This document shows positions 1 through 8,059 of a DNA stretch of 54,916 bases, in pieces; the stretch's first letter is position 1, and each line of letters opens with the position of its first letter. The notes below the pieces were generated by a model that searched no databases, was not told where the DNA came from, and saw only the letters and a program-made list of their open reading frames with translations. The translations under genes and the position numbers were made by a program. Source of the DNA: Coriobacteriia bacterium (GTDB lineage Bacteria; Actinomycetota; Coriobacteriia; Anaerosomatales; Anaerosomataceae); assembly GCA_016938135.1 (NCBI GenBank), contig JAFGVD010000035.1, forward strand, positions 1 through 54,916. Direction: 5' to 3'.

Positions 1-1804
1 GGGTGATACCCACGTAGCACAAGCGGCGCTCCTCCTCCAGCCCTTGCGGGTCATACATCGAGTTCGCATGCGGGAAGATCGTGTCCTCCATGCCGACAAG
101 GAAGACCACCGGATACTCAAGCCCTTTGGCGGTATGCAGTGTCATCAGTGTGACCGAGCGGTCTTCCTCGGCCAGGTTGTCCAAGTCGGAGCGCAATGCA
201 ACCCACTCCAGCAGCGCCTCAAGCGTGCGCTCCTCGTCCTCGTGGGTCTCGTCGTACTCCTGCACCACACCGAAGAACTCGCGGATGTTCTCAGCGCGTC
301 CCTCCGCCTCGCTGGTGCCTTCCGCAGCCAATGCCGAGATAAGCCCGGAGCGCTTCACGATGTCTTCGACTCGCTCACGCAAGGTGCCCTCACGCGGCGC
401 ACGCGCCTCGGCAAGCACACCGGCGAGCTCAGCGACCTTGCGGCGCGGGCCGGTGGACAGCCAGTCTTCCTCGGCAGCGCGGTCTATCGCCTCAGACAGC
501 GTGATGCCTTGCTCGTATGAGCGAGCCACGAGCGTATCCACGGTGGTCTTGCCGATACCCTGGCGCTTAGCCAGAAGCCGCTCCACCGACTGCACATCGG
601 CCGGGTTCACCACCGCACGCAACCACGACATCACATCTTTGATCTCCGCACGCTCAAAGAAGCGCGTGCCCCCCACCAGACGATAGGGCACGCCCATGCG
701 CAGGAAGATGTCCTCCAACGTACGGGACTGGGCGTTGGTGCGATAGAAGACGGCGAACTCGTCATAACCGCGATGCTCTTCTCGCAACAGCTTCTCGATC
801 TCCTGGCCCACGAAGCGCGCTTCGTCCTTCTCGTCGTTGGCGTTGTAGCGCGTGATCACCTCGCCGCCGGCGTTGGCGGTCCAAAGCGTCTTCACCTTGC
901 GTCCGGAGTTGTTGGCCACCACGGCATTGGCAGCAGTGAGAATCATCTGCGTGGAGCGGTAGTTCTGCTCGAGCTTGATGACCGTCGCCTCGGGATAGTC
1001 CTGCTCAAACTCGAGGATGTTGCGAAGGTCCGCACCACGCCACGAGTAGATGGACTGATCGTCATCGCCGACGACCATCAGATTGCGGTGCCTCGCCGCC
1101 AGAAGGTTCACGATGGAGTACTGGGCGTGGTTGGTGTCCTGGTACTCGTCCACATGGATGTAGCGGAACCGGTCCTGGTAGAACGCCAGCACCTCAGGGT
1201 GCTCGGCAAACAGCCGATGTGTGTTCACCAACAGGTCATCGAAGTCCATCGCGTTGGCGGCCACAAGGCGCTGTTGGTAGAGCGGATACACCTTCGCCGC
1301 CAGCTTCATGGGCGGCATGACCGCCTCATTGGCGTAACGCACGGGCCCTATCAACTCGTTTTTCGCCGAGGAGATCCGTCCCGCGATCATCTTGACCGGA
1401 GCCTTCTTGGGATCGATCTCGAGGTCCGCCATGATCGAAGAGATCATGCGCTTGCTGTCGTCGGTGTCGTAGATCGAGAAGTTGCGCGTGTAGCCGAGGC
1501 GATGGGCCTCGGAACGCAAGATCCGCACGCACATCGCGTGGAACGTCATGACCCACATCGAGCGCGCGCCGGCGCCGACGAGGTCCTCCATGCGATGGCG
1601 CATCTCCTGCGCCGCCTTGTTGGTGAACGTGATGGCCAGAATAGCGGCGGGCGGCACCCGGTTGTCGGCGATCAGGTGAGCGATGCGGTGCGTTAGCACG
1701 CGCGTCTTACCCGAGCCGGCACCAGCCAGCACGAGAAGAGGGCCTTCTGTGGCCAATACAGCGTCACGCTGCGCGGGGTTGAGGTCATCGACAAGGTAGC
1801 TCAT
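1..1804 (-). CDS. pcrA: ATP-dependent DNA helicase PcrA/UvrD (C-terminus beyond window)
   Basis: Superfamily 1 3'-5' DNA helicase for repair and replication-fork maintenance, in the cytoplasm. About 601 codons are present and the end lies beyond position 1. Read from the start: Q-motif region LNPAQRDAV (residues 8-16), Walker A AGAGSGKT (27-34), motif II with DEYQD, motif III GDDDQSIYSWRGA, motif IV QNYRS, motif V TLHTAKGLEYP and motif VI EEERRLCYVG close to the edge. All helicase motifs are intact. The ATG at 1804 has no visible Shine-Dalgarno sequence; a possible -10 (TACACT) lies only nine bases upstream, so the message may be nearly leaderless. PcrA rather than Rep or UvrD is chosen because the genome looks Gram-positive. 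Confidence 0.95.
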   Translation of the reverse strand, partial: MSYLVDDLNPAQRDAVLATEGPLLVLAGAGSGKTRVLTHRIAHLIADNRVPPAAILAITFTNKAAQEMRHRMEDLVGAGARSMWVMTFHAMCVRILRSEAHRLGYTRNFSIYDTDDSKRMISSIMADLEIDPKKAPVKMIAGRISSAKNELIGPVRYANEAVMPPMKLAAKVYPLYQQRLVAANAMDFDDLLVNTHRLFAEHPEVLAFYQDRFRYIHVDEYQDTNHAQYSIVNLLAARHRNLMVVGDDDQSIYSWRGADLRNILEFEQDYPEATVIKLEQNYRSTQMILTAANAVVANNSGRKVKTLWTANAGGEVITRYNANDEKDEARFVGQEIEKLLREEHRGYDEFAVFYRTNAQSRTLEDIFLRMGVPYRLVGGTRFFERAEIKDVMSWLRAVVNPADVQSVERLLAKRQGIGKTTVDTLVARSYEQGITLSEAIDRAAEEDWLSTGPRRKVAELAGVLAEARAPREGTLRERVEDIVKRSGLISALAAEGTSEAEGRAENIREFFGVVQEYDETHEDEERTLEALLEWVALRSDLDNLAEEDRSVTLMTLHTAKGLEYPVVFLVGMEDTIFPHANSMYDPQGLEEERRLCYVGIT

Positions 1805-1813
1805 AGGTTGTCC

Positions 1814-1842
1814 AGTGTACACGCGGAAGCTGCGCGACTCCA
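1814..1842 (-). promoter_or_regulatory. candidate promoter of pcrA (near-leaderless)
   Basis: On the minus strand TACACT (1814-1819) matches a -10 box at 4 of 6 positions, with a weak -35 (TGGAGT, 1837-1842) 17 bases upstream. The -10 ends nine bases before the pcrA ATG, so transcription would start two or three bases before the codon. The absence of a Shine-Dalgarno sequence is consistent with this. It is a motif match only. Confidence 0.35.
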
Positions 1843-1904
1843 GCGCAACAACGCCTCAGATGACTATGTCCGCCGAGAGAAGCACGATCACTGCAGTACG
1901 CGCT

Positions 1905-2108
1905 TCACTTCACGAACTTGATCATGGAGAAGCCACCGTTCTCACACTGCTTGAGGCAGAGGTCATGCATGGCCTTGGCTTCCCCGTGCACATGCTGCAC
2001 GTTGCCGCACTTGGCGCAGACCGGACCGTCGCACTCAGCGCAGTAGCCGAGGCGTGGCTCGCCCTCGGAGCCACAATGAGCACAAAATCCACGGAGCGGC
2101 ATATCCAT
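1905..2108 (-). CDS. small zinc-ribbon protein, 67 aa, function unknown
   Basis: A 67-residue protein with Cys pairs CAHC (residues 9-12), CAEC (23-26) and CAKC (31-34), further Cys and His residues (HVHGE, HDLC, KQC), and a basic end. The spacing suggests one or two zinc-binding knuckles, but I do not recognise the family and do not assign a role. It lies between aroF (64 bases upstream) and pcrA (100 bases downstream) on the same strand. It has a good Shine-Dalgarno sequence (GAGGTGAT) that can be paired into a nine-base-pair hairpin (2112-2150). The regular Cys spacing and the ribosome-binding site argue that it is a real gene. Confidence 0.75.
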   Translation of the reverse strand: MDMPLRGFCAHCGSEGEPRLGYCAECDGPVCAKCGNVQHVHGEAKAMHDLCLKQCENGGFSMIKFVK

Positions 2109-2111
2109 CGT

Positions 2112-2150
2112 CTACATCACCTCTCGGTCAGATACACGGCCGTGATGTAG
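2112..2150 (-). promoter_or_regulatory. hairpin masking the ribosome-binding site of the zinc-ribbon gene
   Basis: Perfect nine-base inverted repeat CTACATCAC (2112-2120) and GTGATGTAG (2142-2150) with a 21-base loop. In the transcript the 3' arm or its edge contains the AGGTGAT Shine-Dalgarno sequence of the gene starting at 2108, so folding would block translation. It could instead be a weak terminator of aroF, but no run of U follows. The arms are seen directly; control is inference. Confidence 0.45.
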
Positions 2151-2172
2151 CAACTTGCGAGCCGACTTTGTA

Positions 2173-2970
2173 TCAGAGGATGGTTCTACCTACAGATTCT
2201 GCCACAGGTTGCAGTTCGGTAACCAGCCCACGAAGTCTGGGCAGGTCAAGCGACTGCGGTCCGTCAGAGAGCGCTTTGCGGGGATTAGGATGCGCCTCGA
2301 TCATGATGCCGTCAGCGCCGATAGCGATGGCTGCCCGGCACACAGGCGGCACCAGGTCGGCAACCCCCACGGGGTGCGACGCATCGATGATGATTGGCAG
2401 GTTCGAGAGCTTCTTGACCACGGGAACCGCGGTTATGTCCAGCGTGAAGCGTGTTGACGTCTCAAACGTCCGGATACCCCGCTCGCACAGGATGACATTG
2501 GGATTGCCCTGGCTGGTGATGTACTCGCTCGCAGCAAGCCACTCATCGATCGTGGCGGCCATACCGCGTTTGAACAAGACCGGCTTGCCCGTCTCGGCGG
2601 TCACGCTGCCAAGCTTCTTGAGCAGCGAGTAGTTCGCCATATTGCGGGTGCCGACCTGCAGGATGTCCACATAACTGTCCACGAGCTCTGCATGTGCCGA
2701 GTCGACCACTTCAGTGCAAGTGAGCAGGTTGTAGCGCTCCCCTGCCTCCTTCAGCAACTTGAGCCCCTCTTCTTCCAGGCCCTGGAACGAGTACGGTGAC
2801 GTGCGCGGCTTGTACGCCCCGCCCCGGAGGACCGGGATCCCCAGCTCTGCAGTGACCGCGGCGACCTCCATGATCTGCTCGCGGCTTTCTATGGAACACG
2901 GACCCACCATGAGGGTCACCTTTGCGCCGTCGCGGAGTACCGCGCCGATCGCGCGTGCTGCATCACTCAT
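2173..2970 (-). CDS. aroF: 3-deoxy-7-phosphoheptulonate synthase (DAHP synthase, short type I-beta form)
   Basis: Condenses phosphoenolpyruvate and erythrose 4-phosphate, the first step of the shikimate pathway. 265 residues; GPCSIES (23-29), [11 protein letters not shown] (about 54-64), the VGTRNM segment and the final IDASHP and EAHPNP motifs are those of the KDO8P/DAHP synthase barrel. It lacks the N-terminal ferredoxin-like regulatory domain seen in longer relatives such as the Thermotoga enzyme. It follows a separate chorismate mutase gene by only seven bases. In several bacteria a chorismate mutase fused to or docked on DAHP synthase provides feedback control, so a two-protein complex is plausible here. 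Start ATG at 2970. Confidence 0.95.
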   Translation of the reverse strand: MSDAARAIGAVLRDGAKVTLMVGPCSIESREQIMEVAAVTAELGIPVLRGGAYKPRTSPYSFQGLEEEGLKLLKEAGERYNLLTCTEVVDSAHAELVDSYVDILQVGTRNMANYSLLKKLGSVTAETGKPVLFKRGMAATIDEWLAASEYITSQGNPNVILCERGIRTFETSTRFTLDITAVPVVKKLSNLPIIIDASHPVGVADLVPPVCRAAIAIGADGIMIEAHPNPRKALSDGPQSLDLPRLRGLVTELQPVAESVGRTIL

Positions 2971-2977
2971 TGTGGGC

Positions 2978-3253
2978 TCAGAGCTCCTTCATGACTCGAA
3001 GGACGGCCTCGTAGATCTCACGGAGGTTGTCGTCATAAAGCGGCCCGTCGTTGCAAGACGAAAGCTGGGCGAATATCTGCTCCTCGCGCTTCGGGTCGTA
3101 CAGACCCCAGTTCACCTGCGGTTTGAGTCCGCGAATCTTCAGGGCCAGCTCGGCGCGCTCGTTGATGAGCTTCACGATGCGACAGTCGACCTGATCGATC
3201 TGCGCCCGGAGCTCTGCGATATTCTGCTGGATCTCATCGGTGTGGTCGGCCAT
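2978..3253 (-). CDS. chorismate mutase, AroQ type
   Basis: Converts chorismate to prephenate for phenylalanine and tyrosine synthesis. 91 residues, all predicted helix, with the AroQ pattern: [21 protein letters not shown], then the KPQ...YDPKREEQ segment and a final helix. I chose the ATG at 3253 over an in-frame GTG nine bases upstream because AGGTGGAG lies eight bases before the ATG and would be too close to the GTG. It is the first gene of a pair with aroF, seven bases apart. A stand-alone mutase of this size could also lend allosteric control to the short DAHP synthase. There is no prephenate dehydratase or dehydrogenase domain. Confidence 0.92.
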   Translation of the reverse strand: MADHTDEIQQNIAELRAQIDQVDCRIVKLINERAELALKIRGLKPQVNWGLYDPKREEQIFAQLSSCNDGPLYDDNLREIYEAVLRVMKEL

Positions 3254-3298
3254 CGTATCCACTCCACCTCATGTCGGGGGGTATCTCTTTACACAGAA

Positions 3299-3320
3299 CG
3301 CCGGCGAAAAGCAGCCGGCG
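3299..3320 (-). terminator. probable terminator after guaA
   Basis: Inverted repeat CGCCGGC (3299-3305) and GCCGGCG (3314-3320) with an eight-base loop, about 15 bases after the guaA stop. On the minus strand it is followed by TTCTGTGT, a weak U-rich tail. It separates guaA from the chorismate mutase gene. Confidence 0.55.
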
Positions 3321-3335
3321 CCCGTCATACTCTGT

Positions 3336-4883
3336 CTATTCCCACTCTATGGTTCCCGGCGGCTTGCTTGTGATGTCGTAAGCCACGCGGTTGATCCCGT
3401 CCACTTCGTTGATGATCCGGTTGCTCATCTTCGCCAACAACTCATGCGGAAGACGAGCCCAGTCGGCGGTCATGGCATCTGCCGAAGCAACCGCGCGGAT
3501 GATGATGGGGTGCGCGTACGTGCGCTCATCGCCCATCACGCCCACCGAGCGGATATCAGGCAGTACTGCGAAGTACTGCCAGACGCTACGCTCCGTGTCC
3601 CAGCTGGAGATCTCCTCGCGCACGATGGCATCGGCCTCGCGCAGCATGTCGAGCTTCTCCTCGGTAATAGCACCGATGATGCGCACCGCCAGCCCGGGAC
3701 CGGGGAACGGCTGACGCTGGACGATCTCATCGGGAAGGCCCAGCTCGGCACCCACGGCTCGCACTTCGTCTTTGAACAGTGCCCTCAAAGGCTCTATGAG
3801 GTCGAAGTGCACGCCATCCGGGAACGGGATGAGGTTGTGGTGGCTCTTGATCTTGGCGGCGGTCTTGTTGCCGCTCTCGATCACGTCGGGGTACAGCGTC
3901 CCCTGCGCCAGCCACTTCACACCCTTGAGCTTGGTCGCCTCCTCGAAGAACACCTTCCAGAACTCCTCGCCGATGATCCGGCGCTTGAGCTCAGGGTCGG
4001 TCACGTGGTCGAGCAGATCAAGATAGCGCTCCTGCGCCTGCACGTGAACGAGGTCGATATGGAACTGATCGGCGAACACTCGCACAACATCAGCCGCTTC
4101 ATCCAACCGGAGCATGCCGTGGTCGACGAACACGCACGTCAGCTGATCGCCGATGGCGCGATGGAGCAGCGCGGCGACCACACTGGAGTCAACACCGCCG
4201 GAGAGTGCGCAAATCACCCTGTCACTTCCCACCTGCTCACGGATGCGGTCAACGGCCTCATCGATGATATTCACCATCGTCCACACAAGCGGGATACCCG
4301 CGATGTCATGCAAGAAGCGCCTGATGATCTGCTGCCCGTACTCAGTGTGAGCAACCTCGGGATGGAACTGCGTCGCGTACAGACCACGAGCGGCATCCTC
4401 CATGGAGGCGACGGGTGTGATCGCGGTCCGCGCAGTCACGCAGAAACCCTCAGGCGCAGTTCCTACGCTGTCGCGATGGCTCATCCACACCTGTGAGGTC
4501 CCGGGCAGGCCCTCCATCAATCGGCTCTGGGACTCGAGAAGTGCGAGCTCAGCGAATCCGTACTCGCCGATATCAGTGTGCGGCACCTCTCCGCCAAGAT
4601 CGATGGCCATAAGCTGCATGCCGTAACAAAAGCCCAGGATCGGGATACCCAGGTCGTAGATACGCGGGTCCATCTTCGGCGCCCCCGGCGCGTACACACT
4701 GGCCGGACCGCCAGACAAGATGAGCGCCGCCGGCTGGCGACGCTCGATCTCTTCAGCAGTGATGTCATGAGAGACGATCTCCGAGTAGACCTTGGCCTCG
4801 CGAACGCGACGCGCTATGAGCTGCGCGTACTGCGCGCCGAAGTCTACAACGAATACCGTGGGCTGCTGCTCGTGATAGCTCAC
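3336..4883 (-). CDS. guaA: GMP synthase (glutamine-hydrolysing)
   Basis: Converts XMP to GMP using glutamine and ATP. 515 residues, the usual length of the single-chain enzyme. The glutaminase domain (about 1-200) has nucleophile Cys86 in GFCYGMQ and its partners in [10 protein letters not shown] (His174, Glu176). The ATP-pyrophosphatase domain has the P-loop SGGVDS (228-233). The C-terminal dimerisation domain ends in KPPGTIEWE. The start is GTG at 4883, with AGGGG about five bases upstream. It follows guaB3 by eight bases and both are presumably on one message, the arrangement common in Actinobacteria. Confidence 0.97.
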   Translation of the reverse strand: MSYHEQQPTVFVVDFGAQYAQLIARRVREAKVYSEIVSHDITAEEIERRQPAALILSGGPASVYAPGAPKMDPRIYDLGIPILGFCYGMQLMAIDLGGEVPHTDIGEYGFAELALLESQSRLMEGLPGTSQVWMSHRDSVGTAPEGFCVTARTAITPVASMEDAARGLYATQFHPEVAHTEYGQQIIRRFLHDIAGIPLVWTMVNIIDEAVDRIREQVGSDRVICALSGGVDSSVVAALLHRAIGDQLTCVFVDHGMLRLDEAADVVRVFADQFHIDLVHVQAQERYLDLLDHVTDPELKRRIIGEEFWKVFFEEATKLKGVKWLAQGTLYPDVIESGNKTAAKIKSHHNLIPFPDGVHFDLIEPLRALFKDEVRAVGAELGLPDEIVQRQPFPGPGLAVRIIGAITEEKLDMLREADAIVREEISSWDTERSVWQYFAVLPDIRSVGVMGDERTYAHPIIIRAVASADAMTADWARLPHELLAKMSNRIINEVDGINRVAYDITSKPPGTIEWE

Positions 4884-4891
4884 CCTTGCCC

Positions 4892-6067
4892 CTACCGGCC
4901 CATGCCCACACCCTGCGACTGCTGGAGGACCTTGCCCTCAGTCTGCAGCGAGGGTGCAACCATTACTTCGGCTTTCTGGAATGTCTTCAGGTTCTCGTAA
5001 CCGCAGGTCGCCATCGACGTGCGAAGACCACCGCAGAGGTTGAGCGTACCGTCGTTCTCACGAGCGGGTCCTACAAGGATGTCCTCAAGCGAACCCTTGA
5101 TCCCGGCCTGGACGCGGGCGCCGCGTGGCAGATCCGGATGGAAGGTGGCCATACCCCAGTGGAAACCACGACCGGGCGCCTCGGAAGCCGAAGCGAGCGG
5201 CGAGCCGATCATGACGCTGTCCGCGCCCACGGCGATGGCCTTGGCAAGGTCGCCACCGGTACGCATACCACCGTCTGCGATCACGTGGCAGTAGGTGCCC
5301 GTCTCGTCCAGGTGGCGCATGCGAGCAGCCGCTGCATCGGCGACCGCGGTGCATTGCGGAACGCCGATGCCCAGCACACGACGCGAGGTACAGGCATGAC
5401 CGGGGCCAACGCCCACAAGCACACCCACGGCGCCGGTACGCATGAGGTGCAAGGCACCCTGGTAGCTGCAGCAACCACCGACGATGACGGGGATGTCCAG
5501 GTCACGTATGAAGGCATTGAGGTCAAGAGGCTTGTCGTAGGTCGAGACATGCTCGGCGCTGACGACGGTGCCCTGGATAACGAGGATGTCGAGTCCACCG
5601 GCCATGGCGGCATCGATGTAGCGTTCCACGTTCTGCGGGGTCAGCGAGGCAGCGGCCAGAACGCCGCCGGCCTTGATGGCCTTCACGCGCTGGGTGATCA
5701 GCTCAGGCTTCACATCAGCGGCAGCGTAGATCTCTTGCATGCGCGGTGTGGCTTCATCCTTCGAGAAGGAGGCAATGGCGTCGAGGTGCGGCGTGGGGTC
5801 TTCGTAGCGGGTCTGGATACCCTCAAGGTTCAAAACGGCGAGGCCGCCAAGTTTGCCCATCGTGATCGCAAACTCGGGATCGACGACTCCGTCCATTGCC
5901 GAAGCAAGGACAGGCAGCGGGAAGTTGTAGGTCTTGCCTCTGTGGGAGAACTCCCAGGTGATGTTCACATCGCGAGGGTCACGCGTTCTGCGTGACGGAA
6001 CGATTGCGATGTCGTCGAAGCCATATGCACGCCGTGCGGTCTTACCTCGTCCGATCTCGACTTCCAT
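4892..6067 (-). CDS. guaB3: GuaB3-family IMP dehydrogenase-related protein
   Basis: 391 residues from the ATG at 6067. That start begins [20 protein letters not shown], the typical N-terminus of the actinobacterial GuaB3 clade, and has AGGAGG 12 bases upstream. The barrel of the IMPDH/GMP reductase family is present, with the catalytic loop [10 protein letters not shown] (Cys226) and the phosphate-binding [11 protein letters not shown] and VMIGSPLA motifs. The two CBS domains of true IMP dehydrogenase are absent. The purine substrate is therefore uncertain: recent opinion favours GMP reductase activity for this clade, while database names say IMP dehydrogenase. It is coupled to guaA. No canonical guaB is in the window. 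Confidence 0.9.
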   Translation of the reverse strand: MEVEIGRGKTARRAYGFDDIAIVPSRRTRDPRDVNITWEFSHRGKTYNFPLPVLASAMDGVVDPEFAITMGKLGGLAVLNLEGIQTRYEDPTPHLDAIASFSKDEATPRMQEIYAAADVKPELITQRVKAIKAGGVLAAASLTPQNVERYIDAAMAGGLDILVIQGTVVSAEHVSTYDKPLDLNAFIRDLDIPVIVGGCCSYQGALHLMRTGAVGVLVGVGPGHACTSRRVLGIGVPQCTAVADAAAARMRHLDETGTYCHVIADGGMRTGGDLAKAIAVGADSVMIGSPLASASEAPGRGFHWGMATFHPDLPRGARVQAGIKGSLEDILVGPARENDGTLNLCGGLRTSMATCGYENLKTFQKAEVMVAPSLQTEGKVLQQSQGVGMGR

Positions 6068-6111
6068 GCTGGTATCGCGCCTCCTGACTGCTTCTGTGTG
6101 TTGACTCGCCA

Positions 6112-6139
6112 ATTCTCACATGGAACGCCTATACGACAA
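6112..6139 (-). promoter_or_regulatory. candidate guaB3-guaA promoter
   Basis: On the minus strand TTGTCG (6134-6139), a 16-base spacer, then GAGAAT (6112-6117) preceded by TGT, an extended -10 feature. The leader would be about 40 bases. Motif match only. Confidence 0.4.
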
Positions 6140-6182
6140 GGACCAGGAATCGCCTAAGAGCATGGCGTGGTGTTCCTGGTCC
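6140..6182. repeat. inverted repeat in the guaB3/amidase divergent region
   Basis: Perfect ten-base arms GGACCAGGAA (6140-6149) and TTCCTGGTCC (6173-6182). Within the 23-base loop a second short stem, CGCC and GGCG, can form. The element sits just upstream of the predicted guaB3 promoter in the 291-base divergent spacer (6068-6358). No U run follows on either strand, so a terminator is unlikely. It could be an operator or a folded RNA upstream of the amidase. I see no other gene in this spacer. Confidence 0.5.
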
Positions 6183-6358
6183 GACAGGTGCTGCGACGTT
6201 GGCTGCTCCATGAGGCTTGCAAGGTGCATACATGCTAGCCCGAGGGGTATGGAGTGTCAATCAGCCGCTCGTCCTTATCGTGTCACCGTCATCACTGCAT
6301 GAAGGGGGTGCAGGTGTGGTTAAATGGCGGGTGTTGCACCGTCCCAAGGAGCCGAATG

Positions 6359-8056
6359 ATGCAGTCACACCACCACGTCGCAGTCGCACTCAGTCGGATC
6401 GGGAGGACTGCTGCTACTGCCGCCGCCGTCCTGGTGTTCCTCTGTACCTCTATGGCGTCCGCCCAGGCCGCACGGGTCTTCCTGGATCCCGGGCACGGCG
6501 GCGCTTATCCGGGTGCCGTCTACAGCGGAGTCGAAGAGCAGTACGTCAACCTGCTCATCGCCCTGGAGGCACGCTCCGTCCTCCAGTCCCGCGGACACAG
6601 CGTATCCATGAGCCGCACCGGAGACACCACCGTGTGCTCCACAGACATCGCCACCTGGCATTGGGATGACGACGACGAACAGTATTACCTTTATGAAGAC
6701 GACACCACCGGGGCGTACCCCATCCCCTACGACGACTTGCAGGCGCGCTGCGACAAAGCGAACAGCGCTGAGGCAGACATCTTCATCTCCATCCACAACA
6801 ACGCCGGCGGCGGCACGGGCACCGAGACCTACTACAACAGCTGGGAGACCGCGACCGACACCGGCCCATCCAAGACGCTTGCCACCTACCTGCAAACGGA
6901 GATCGTCGCCAGTGCTGGGACGACCAACAGGAAGGTCGACGACGTCGGCTACTACGTCATTCGCTGGGCCAACATGCCCGCTGCCCTTGTGGAGGTCGCT
7001 TTCCTCGACAATACGACAGATCGGACCAAGCTTCTGTCGCTGGACTTCCGGCATAAGGTTGCCGTAGGCATCGCCAACGCAGTGGACCGCTACCTTGCGG
7101 CCGACCTCATAGACCCCATCGAGCCCCGTATCGCCGGCAATACACGGTACGAGACTGCCGTTTTGGTGGCAAAGAAAGGTTGGCCGTCCGGTGCAGATAC
7201 CGTCATCCTCGCCTCTGGCGAGAATTGGCCTGACTCCCTGACCGCGGGGCCGCTCTCCTATCAGCTCGATGCGCCCCTGCTGCTCACAAGCTCGCAGAGC
7301 CTGCCGACGGCCGTCGCAACAGCCATCACCTCACTGGCCCCCAAGAACGTGATCGTCCTGGGCGGAGAGGCGGCCGTCACGTCCGCCGTCGCCACCGCAG
7401 CCGCAGACGCGGCAGGGATCGAGCGTAGCGCGGTGGAACGCATCGCGGGCGGCGATCGATACGAGACCGCGGCCCTGATGGCCGAACGGCTGGGCGTCAC
7501 TCCGGGAGCGGGCGTGACCGTCGTGTCAGGCGAGGCCTTCCCTGACGCCGTGTCCGCATCGGCATTCTCAGCGATGCGCGGCATGCCCATCTTGCTGACA
7601 CCGGCGTCGAACCTCTCGGCGTCCACCAGCAAGTTTATCACCGAGCACTCCGCCGAGGTCACCTCTGCCGTGATCGTGGGCGGCTCTGCGGCGGTCTCGG
7701 ACAGCGTCAAGACGGCGCTGGCCAGCAAACTCAAGGTGAGCCGTGTCTACGGCGCGAACCGCTACGCGACCAATGTCGCGGTCGTCAAGAAGTACTGGCC
7801 TACCGGCGATATCACACCGTATGCAGCCACAGGCAAGGACTTCCCGGACGCTCTGGCTGCCGGCCCCCTTGCCGCGAAGAACGGTGAGCCCGTGATGCTC
7901 TTCGGCTGGCGCTACTTGGACAAGACGTCGCGCGAATTCGTCATGCACCGGAATGCGGATCTCACCGGATGGACGATGGTGGGTGGGAGCAGCGCTCTTG
8001 ACTACCTCCTAGAATGGGAGCTCACTAAAGCGCGCAGGCTTGCCCCACCCTCATAG
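6359..8056 (+). CDS. secreted N-acetylmuramoyl-L-alanine amidase with three CWB2 repeats
   Basis: Peptidoglycan hydrolase anchored non-covalently to the cell wall. 565 residues from the ATG at 6359, seven bases after AAGGAG; the adjacent ATG at 6356 is the alternative. A signal peptide covers residues 1-38 (cleavage near SAQA-A). The Amidase_3 domain follows, with DPGHGG (43-48), ISIHNNAGG and VEVAFLDN carrying the zinc ligands and catalytic Glu. Three CWB2 repeats start near residues 257 (RIAGNTRYET), 361 (RIAGGDRYET) and 461 (RVYGANRYAT). In clostridia CWB2 binds anionic wall polymers. It is one of three plus-strand genes in the window, and its stop is three bases from the convergent ychF stop. 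Confidence 0.92.
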   Translation: MQSHHHVAVALSRIGRTAATAAAVLVFLCTSMASAQAARVFLDPGHGGAYPGAVYSGVEEQYVNLLIALEARSVLQSRGHSVSMSRTGDTTVCSTDIATWHWDDDDEQYYLYEDDTTGAYPIPYDDLQARCDKANSAEADIFISIHNNAGGGTGTETYYNSWETATDTGPSKTLATYLQTEIVASAGTTNRKVDDVGYYVIRWANMPAALVEVAFLDNTTDRTKLLSLDFRHKVAVGIANAVDRYLAADLIDPIEPRIAGNTRYETAVLVAKKGWPSGADTVILASGENWPDSLTAGPLSYQLDAPLLLTSSQSLPTAVATAITSLAPKNVIVLGGEAAVTSAVATAAADAAGIERSAVERIAGGDRYETAALMAERLGVTPGAGVTVVSGEAFPDAVSASAFSAMRGMPILLTPASNLSASTSKFITEHSAEVTSAVIVGGSAAVSDSVKTALASKLKVSRVYGANRYATNVAVVKKYWPTGDITPYAATGKDFPDALAAGPLAAKNGEPVMLFGWRYLDKTSREFVMHRNADLTGWTMVGGSSALDYLLEWELTKARRLAPPS

Positions 8057-8059
8057 TCT

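Noticed and set aside
2112-2150. Inverted repeat before the zinc-ribbon gene considered as the aroF terminator
   Set aside because: No U run follows and the arm includes the downstream ribosome-binding site, so a translational role is preferred.
3240-4496. Plus-strand open frame opposite guaA (about 418 codons), and similar long frames opposite guaB3, V-ATPase B, rpsD/rpsK and others
   Set aside because: All mirror codon bias of the real minus-strand gene and show no protein-like motifs; antisense shadows.
7128-8050. Repeated segments in the amidase gene considered as tandem DNA repeats
   Set aside because: The similarity is at protein level (CWB2 repeats about 100 residues apart); the DNA has diverged.
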